A stretch of DNA of 9,143 bases from Candidatus Omnitrophota bacterium (lineage in GTDB: Bacteria; Omnitrophota; Gorgyraeia; 2-01-FULL-45-10), in the NCBI GenBank assembly GCA_026387165.1, contig JAPLMG010000033.1, positions 1 through 9,143 of the forward strand. The letters are read 5' to 3'. Every line of letters starts with the position of its first letter. Position 1 is the stretch's first letter. The notes beneath the pieces are model-generated. The model made no database searches, was not told where the DNA came from, and worked only from the letters and a program-made list of their open reading frames with translations. Made by a program: the position numbers and the translations under genes. This document shows positions 9,001 through 9,143 of this stretch, piece by piece.

Positions 9001-9143
9001 ATTGATGTTTGGCGGCTAGTTGTCTTGCCGCCGCGGTGATTCTCTTTAGCCAAACGGCGGCCTCTCGCGTCTTTGCCTTCCCAATGCCCAAAGATTCCCA
9101 GGGGATTTTGCGGACTTCAAACCACTTCATAAGATTGTCATAA
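1..9143 (-). CDS. Internal fragment of a giant multidomain protein, open at both ends
   Basis: A single minus-strand frame (first codon base at 9142, last codon at bases 4-2) stays open for all 3047 codons. Domain signatures occur in this one frame across the entire window: RidA/chorismatase folds, two methyltransferase folds, a sigma-70-like domain, HTH units, TPR-like helices and cysteine clusters. A hidden frameshift or gene boundary is therefore very unlikely. Start and stop both lie outside the window, so the full protein is larger than 3047 residues. Folded modules are separated by linkers rich in Lys/Pro, Ser/Pro/Asp or Glu/Arg. No signal peptide can be judged because the N-terminus is missing, and no clear membrane helix is seen, so a cytoplasmic location is inferred. 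No single function can be assigned. Similar mosaic giant proteins are known from candidate phyla such as Omnitrophota, and that affiliation is a guess here. Confidence 0.95.
2..271 (-). other. C-terminal part of this slice, unrecognised
   Basis: Residues 2958-3047. A charged stretch (KKLERPKTNIRKSEESN) leads to alternating helix and strand: IDFLRNIADAKEVSRNMIEG, then ILSALFLNKKIVLAFNKNLR (3012-3031) and YRVSNIVEALD. The KKIVLAFNKNL strand and following helix look like the start of a further alpha/beta domain that continues beyond base 1. No family recognised. Confidence 0.35.
272..436 (-). other. Connector and four-cysteine zinc ribbon
   Basis: Residues 2903-2957. A helical connector with four His (HIHH region, 2907-2910) leads to a zinc-ribbon motif: WTCQTCQTPFSWYDQLCPNC (2936-2955). 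The two CxxC knuckles, Cys2938/2941 and Cys2952/2955, are ten residues apart, typical of a rubredoxin-type zinc ribbon. Such ribbons bind nucleic acid or protein. It directly follows the DUF3795-like domain, and the two may form one metal-binding unit. Confidence 0.8.
437..706 (-). other. DUF3795-like cysteine-rich domain
   Basis: Residues 2813-2902. Its spacing matches the DUF3795 pattern: YCGLFCGACYHC (Cys2820, 2824, 2827, 2830), CLGC (2856, 2859), CAECAIRAC (2870, 2873, 2878), then GLLHCALCEEYPCERL (2887, 2890, 2895). The twelve cysteines suggest metal (probably zinc) binding. DUF3795 has no established function; small stand-alone proteins of the family occur in many anaerobes. The first segment is interrupted by a slightly long spacer (residues 2831-2855) compared with stand-alone members. 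Family assignment is strong; function is unknown. Confidence 0.8.
738..760 (-). repeat. GTGTC/GACAC inverted repeat in a linker
   Basis: The segment contains GTGTC (744-748) and GACAC (756-760), 5-base inverted arms around a 7-base loop, preceded by GGGGAC. It encodes SEVSLSDTSP in frame. It belongs to the same general class as the GGGAC-containing palindromes at 855-874 and 1272-1291 but is a different sequence. Confidence 0.5.
855..874 (-). repeat. Short palindromic repeat with perfect arms
   Basis: AATAGGGCGCTGTCCCTATT is an inverted repeat with 7-base perfect arms (AATAGGG / CCCTATT) and a 6-base loop. It lies inside the coding frame and encodes RDSALL within a linker. A close copy is at 1272-1291, also in a linker and also next to a GCGGGCGG tract. 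The form resembles REP-like dispersed palindromes, although here it is read through as protein. Confidence 0.8.
881..1162 (-). other. Helical domain of unknown family
   Basis: Residues 2661-2754. Amphipathic helices (GTRLWLLEQLVLAEGG, KLEIACLVHEIIEDLKHLVQ, SRKIIERALEMVREDLK) are separated by short turns such as TGFSENTVNELVKICPN. It looks like a compact all-alpha unit of about 90 residues bounded on both sides by repeat-bearing linkers. No family recognised and no catalytic motif seen. Confidence 0.4.
1163..1333 (-). other. Linker carrying a palindromic repeat
   Basis: Residues 2604-2660. Pro/Ala/Glu-rich with NGNSALLSDRQPPAAPELPA, which is the translation of a short repeat unit also found in the next linker (NRDSALLPKPPAALLRQ at 2759-2773). 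Presumed disordered. Confidence 0.55.
1272..1291 (-). repeat. Short palindromic repeat, degenerate copy
   Basis: The 20 bases AATAGGGCGCTGTTCCCATT match the copy at 855-874 except for two substitutions, which weaken the hairpin arms. Both copies are flanked by a GCGGGCGG tract on the low-coordinate side. It encodes NSALL in frame within a linker. Confidence 0.7.
1334..2047 (-). other. HemK/RsmC-like methyltransferase domain with altered motif IV
   Basis: Residues 2366-2603. A VYAPSAELTTFIAG start (2390-2403) resembles the (V/I)YxPxxDT lead of HemK2/RsmC-type enzymes. Motif I is a textbook SAM loop, TLDIGTGTGVLGLIML (2414-2429). The strand-end acid is Asp2440 in VVFADIKPQAIACAKDN. Motif III is EFICSDLFSGL (2466-2476). 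Motif IV is FDLVVFTPSPID (2481-2492), where family members have FDLVVSNPPY: the catalytic Asn is Thr2487 and the second Pro and Tyr are changed. The fold then finishes with HVELFFKHAGAYLTPSAKVL and later strands to about 2603. SAM binding looks intact, but methylation of the usual amide or base nitrogen is doubtful. Confidence 0.8.
2048..2326 (-). other. Charged linker after the sigma-like domain
   Basis: Residues 2273-2365. Lys/Pro/Glu/Arg-rich with little hydrophobic content, for example KPKPPAEADQ and RRRDGKGKERDRQEE. Contains NYGDRGTGPGENRLG, related to the YGDR motif in the linker before the sigma-like domain. Presumed flexible. Confidence 0.6.
2327..3013 (-). other. Sigma-70 family-like domain (regions 1.2/2 and 4)
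   Basis: Residues 2044-2272. LTLKQEQELGKEKDKGNAAA (2047-2066) matches the end of sigma region 1.2. Region 2 follows with the unmistakable DLLSAGISALDRAVTKYDWS (2098-2117) and RGFKFSTYACDAIDNA (2118-2133), where housekeeping sigmas have the DLIQEG...GLxKAVxKFDxxxGxKFSTYATWWIRQ pattern. Region 3 is missing or reduced to a short stretch. Region 4 is present: LGGLERRVAELRFGF (2191-2205), an insertion of about 20-25 extra residues, then LRQTGVIIGLSNEKIRQAEK (2240-2259) and SALSKLRE, matching the -35-binding HTH. Key differences: the two promoter-melting Trp and following Arg-Gln (WWIRQ) are DAIDN (2128-2132), and the first Arg of region 4.2 is Asn2251, while Glu2252, Arg2255 and Gln2256 remain. 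The fold is surely sigma-like. Promoter opening as in normal sigma factors is doubtful; core RNA polymerase binding is possible because the region 2.2 face is kept. Confidence 0.9.
3014..3292 (-). other. N-terminal extension of the sigma-like domain
   Basis: Residues 1951-2043. Mixed helical pattern (SREIIRNIRSYLDQLDES; YGSLLDLGILEGVTYERFLA) followed by a Pro-containing stretch with aromatic residues (NYLDWGSVYRIVPDY). It directly precedes the region 1.2-like segment, but no recognised sigma region 1.1 is present. No function assigned. Confidence 0.35.
3293..3658 (-). other. Long charged, low-complexity linker
   Basis: Residues 1829-1950. Ala/Pro/Lys/Arg/Asp-rich with no hydrophobic periodicity. 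It includes a basic cluster GRKRRRLSRARA (1880-1891) and LSYGDRKAPDS (1848-1858). The SYGDR motif recurs as NYGDR in the linker after the sigma-like domain (2304-2308), so the sigma-like domain is bracketed by related linkers. Probably disordered. Confidence 0.6.
3659..4093 (-). other. TPR-like helical repeat region
   Basis: Residues 1684-1828 are almost entirely helical. The clearest repeat is ASKAFLLAGRSYEKMAMYGM (1753-1772) followed by AAECYERSA, which has the G-Y-A-Y-A spacing of a tetratricopeptide repeat. The later AIIWALAANSYRKAEMKKEA (1799-1818) looks like a further unit, and KAARLLAALGRRYYYLENYI (1712-1731) an earlier, weaker one. TPR arrays usually mediate protein-protein contacts, and here it would lie between the unrecognised region and the sigma-like domain. 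The number of true units is uncertain. Confidence 0.6.
4094..5047 (-). other. Unrecognised alpha/beta region with possible winged helix
   Basis: Residues 1366-1683. It opens with a hydrophobic helix (ELLYVLVVNFLLLF, 1391-1404) followed by alternating strands (VEIEVISS, AVVKIICR, FEFELDY) and a helix KKEIERRLGGREEA. A positively charged segment KRKRVWKRRAVLQK (1501-1514) follows, then a Gly/Pro-containing part with the TYGAYFSDRRGITVSPEF stretch. The final part has a winged-helix flavour: QWTIDELRRESRLIKSV (1624-1640), TIDKVARAVSMYLVEPV (1645-1661), then FRLSAKGL. I do not recognise a named family in the first 250 residues. The hydrophobic helix is only about 14 residues and flanked by acidic residues, so a membrane anchor is unlikely. 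Confidence 0.4.
5048..5224 (-). other. Ser/Pro/Asp-rich linker with a GGACCGTCC-type repeat
   Basis: Residues 1307-1365. Strongly Ser/Asp/Pro-rich and probably disordered (for example SSSDAPSPAESSQASPG). The DNA at 5103-5126 contains the odd palindrome GGAC-C-GTCC next to CCCC and CCCGGG, encoding KTGDGP. This resembles the short GGGAC-containing palindromes in other linkers of this gene. Confidence 0.55.
5225..5260 (-). other. GAGQFGxVQxGD junction motif, copy 2
   Basis: Residues 1295-1306 read GAGQFGVVQTGD, differing from copy 1 at only two positions. It again closes the repeat module just before a disordered Ser/Asp/Pro linker. Confidence 0.6.
5261..5512 (-). other. Small helical module, copy 2
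   Basis: Residues 1211-1294, beginning MDDKFKTLRIKPLPKIYYLE. It shares the core DILNYAVK-DW-FVFT-IQKIE with copy 1, and a second helix SDDKACVAKAKEALIAA. The Cys in this helix (Cys1281) aligns with Cys217 of copy 1. Helical throughout by pattern. No family recognised. Confidence 0.5.
5513..5665 (-). other. Lys/Pro-rich linker with five-residue repeats
   Basis: Residues 1160-1210. After KRTVKPAAQPAKTAA the sequence becomes a low-complexity tract. Its clearest part is four consecutive five-residue units of the form (I/T)KP(A/V)E at 1190-1207 (bases 5522-5575), which gives a 15-base periodicity in the DNA. Such tracts are usually extended and flexible, and slippage of the 15-base unit is a plausible way for the length to change. 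The matching linker of copy 1 (residues 115-141) is shorter and lacks the regular units. Confidence 0.75.
5635..5650. repeat. 16-base perfect palindrome in the KP linker, copy 2
   Basis: The same CCGGCTGCGCAGCCGG element as in copy 1, encoding the same PAAQPA. Its perfect retention while neighbouring linker codons diverged is notable, though GC-rich Pro/Ala codons can form palindromes by chance. Confidence 0.75.
5723..6319 (-). other. Array of three helix-turn-helix-like units
   Basis: Residues 942-1140 contain three successive units of roughly 55-65 residues with a common scheme: basic first helix (IRKVIKKIEE, AQIKRITADF, VQLKRIIAAV), a turn with basic/Pro residues (SGKNPTF, RHNRKPLL, RNRSDKVL), then an HTH-like pair (TDVIAEL...TQVIISLRANGI; QEVADLM...YDNLMKWFEVRKI; SDIRAAL...SAFSNCLRRLREKGI). 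The third unit is the closest to a textbook HTH. The unit ends share an L/I-x-x-(L/W)-x-x-x-x-I pattern. A DNA- or RNA-binding role is inferred from the helix pattern and basic charge. No named family was recognised. The last one and a half units are duplicated at residues 1-90. Confidence 0.5.
6320..6496 (-). other. Pro/Gly/Lys-rich linker
   Basis: Residues 883-941. Ala-rich at first, then KPGETPPKSAFEPGSDLGKR and a KQPPEDKRKPGNQDGEP stretch, with no predicted fold pattern. It separates the methyltransferase-like domain from the second HTH array. The codon pattern is continuous with the flanks. Confidence 0.6.
6497..7117 (-). other. SAM-dependent methyltransferase-like Rossmann domain
   Basis: Residues 676-882. 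A lead-in helix region (YGITTDGSAHWPTPPEALCA) precedes motif I, FFDFGAGDLRASLA (732-745), the Gly-rich SAM-binding loop. The acidic residue ending the next strand is Glu758 in AAACEKDK, followed by a helix. A hydrophobic strand with a motif IV-like end, HDFVFFFYTHPSD (801-813), and a later strand TVAALLF (835-841) complete the fold. The arrangement resembles DOT1/PrmA-like class I enzymes loosely, but the substrate cannot be named. An NPPY or catalytic Cys motif is absent. It follows the chorismatase-like domain after only about eight residues, so the two may form one rigid block. Confidence 0.65.
7139..7963 (-). other. Chorismatase-like domain (FkbO/Hyg5/XanB2 type)
   Basis: Residues 394-668 match the two-half RidA-fold chorismatase family. 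These enzymes hydrolyse chorismate to dihydroxycyclohexadiene carboxylate or hydroxybenzoates plus pyruvate. Conserved blocks appear in order: RTWIYVNNI (453-461), RYQLLNDARRLFF (470-482), PASTGIG (499-505), ENPEQTSAFLYS (531-542), ISGTASVKGEKPVHPGDVEK (576-595), and the C-terminal ADVCRTEWLVEMEA (652-665) holding the Arg and Glu typical of the family's active site. Length (about 275 residues) is somewhat shorter than free-standing enzymes of about 330-345, and the preceding RidA module may supply part of the difference. The retained motifs suggest it could be active. Which product type it would make (FkbO-, Hyg5- or XanB2-like) cannot be told by eye. Finding it inside a giant protein is unusual. 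Confidence 0.8.
7973..8281 (-). other. RidA/YjgF-like module with altered active-site arginine
   Basis: Residues 288-390. The RidA pattern is clear: ILISASPVEG (strand and turn), LEEQGAELLSNIDRILAENG (helix), DSVVKQVVFLKDFSDRKKCE (strand, helix), GPPPATSY and ISIEITAI (closing strands). RidA family members deaminate 2-aminoacrylate and related enamines as trimers, using a conserved Arg in a P-A-R-S/T context. Here that position is Thr369 (PPPATSY), so canonical imine deaminase activity is unlikely. The module abuts the chorismatase-like domain. Typical chorismatases have two RidA-fold halves and this would be a third, so it may be an added structural half-domain. Fold assignment is strong; loss of activity is inferred. 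Confidence 0.8.
8369..8404 (-). other. GAGQFGxVQxGD junction motif, copy 1
   Basis: Residues 247-258 read GAGQFGAVQIGD, almost identical to GAGQFGVVQTGD at residues 1295-1306. In both places the motif ends the helical module and is followed by a Ser/Pro/Asp- or Pro/Ala-rich linker leading into a new cassette. Its conservation at a module boundary suggests a defined linker, processing or docking element. Its role is unknown. Confidence 0.6.
8459..8719 (-). other. Small helical module, copy 1
   Basis: Residues 142-228, beginning MDDKFKSLRIKPLLRIDYLQ. A helical stretch with DILNYAVKAKDWQFVFTVIQ (181-200) follows, then a Cys-containing acidic helix (DDRSCVDDAKDAVIAA). The DILNYAVK-DW-FVFT-IQ-IE pattern is shared with residues 1245-1268 of copy 2. 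That conservation, amid divergent flanks, suggests a folded helical-repeat-like unit. I do not recognise a family and assign no function. Copy 1 carries a four-residue insertion (around YKETGKSAK) relative to copy 2. Confidence 0.5.
8779..8794. repeat. 16-base perfect palindrome in the KP linker, copy 1
   Basis: CCGGCTGCGCAGCCGG is identical to its reverse complement. It encodes PAAQPA within the copy 1 Lys/Pro linker and is identical to the element at 5635-5650, embedded in a 32-base block shared exactly by the two linkers. Confidence 0.75.
8873..9142 (-). other. Helix-turn-helix-like domain, copy 1 (partial array)
   Basis: Residues 1-90. The first 20 residues are the end of one unit (MKWFEVRKIPWESLGIG). 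A complete unit follows at about residues 30-88. Within it, SDIRAALNMKPSAFSNCLRR (54-73) then LREKGI has the spacing and hydrophobic pattern of a classical helix-turn-helix: a small residue in the first helix, a short turn at NMKPS, and a recognition helix SAFSNCLRRL. Lys and Arg are abundant on both sides, consistent with nucleic acid binding. The family is not recognised. The alternative is a protein-protein helical bundle that only resembles an HTH. The near-identical copy lies at residues 1050-1139. Confidence 0.55.

Larger units (their letters stand above)
8369..9143 (-). repeat. Long repeat module, copy 1 (HTH, KP linker, helical block, GAGQFG motif)
   Basis: Residues 1-258 are duplicated 1049 codons later, at residues 1050-1306. 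The two copies keep the same order: an HTH region, a Lys/Pro linker, a small helical block starting MDDKFK, and a closing GAGQFGxVQxGD block. Copy 1 is cut by the window edge and probably extends upstream. Its first 63 bases (9081-9143) are identical to 5934-5996, including third codon positions. Similarity then falls, and the linker and helical part differ by substitutions and small in-frame indels. It sits directly before the RidA/chorismatase cassette, as copy 2 sits before the next cassette. It looks like a spacer or interaction module that has been copied within the gene. Confidence 0.9.

Noticed and set aside
1..9143. Search for tRNA/rRNA, CRISPR arrays, promoters, riboswitches, rho-independent terminators and insertion sequence ends
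   Set aside because: None seen. The window is coding throughout, the T-runs are Lys codons read in reverse, and the palindromes found lack a following U-tract suitable for termination.

Overview
The whole window is one protein-coding reading frame on the minus strand. Read from base 9142 down to base 2, it gives 3047 consecutive codons with no stop, and neither a true start nor a terminal stop falls inside the window. I translated it line by line, and recognisable domains run in the same frame from one edge to the other. This is therefore an internal slice (about 330 kDa) of a giant multidomain protein. No RNA gene, CRISPR array, insertion sequence or intergenic gap is present. The plus-strand open frames are shadows.

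Layout in the direction of translation (residue 1 = base 9142): the end of a helix-turn-helix (HTH) array, a Lys/Pro-rich linker and a small helical module ending in a GAGQFGxVQxGD motif (1-258); an unpaired RidA/YjgF-like module (288-390); a chorismatase-like (FkbO/Hyg5/XanB2 type) double RidA-fold domain (394-668); a Rossmann methyltransferase-like domain (676-882); a second, more complete copy of the HTH array, linker, helical module and GAGQFG block (942-1306); a Ser/Pro/Asp linker; an unrecognised alpha/beta region with a possible winged helix (1366-1683); a TPR-like helical stretch (1684-1828); a charged linker; a sigma-70-type region 1.2/2/4 domain (2044-2272); a charged linker; a HemK/RsmC-like methyltransferase domain with an altered NPPY motif (2366-2603); linkers carrying short palindromic repeats around a helical domain (2604-2812); a DUF3795-like cysteine-rich domain and a zinc ribbon (2813-2957); and an unrecognised C-terminal stretch running off the window.

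Organism: mixed codon use with GC near the middle of the range, a gene over 9 kb that is mainly enzyme-like and nucleic-acid-binding domains joined by linkers, and short GGGAC-type palindromic repeats in those linkers. This fits an uncultured candidate-phylum bacterium. Omnitrophota, known for giant genes of this kind, is my best guess, but it is inference and not shown by the sequence.

How the parts might work together: the HTH units, sigma-like domain, methyltransferase folds and zinc ribbon point to a cytoplasmic polypeptide oriented toward nucleic acid or regulation, interspersed with small-molecule enzyme folds. No signal peptide or convincing membrane segment is visible in this slice. 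Several domains keep their fold signature but have changed catalytic or DNA-contact residues (RidA Arg to Thr, sigma WW to DA, methyltransferase NPPY to TPSP). They may be repurposed as scaffold or binding modules. Whether the polypeptide acts whole or is cut into pieces cannot be told from the DNA.
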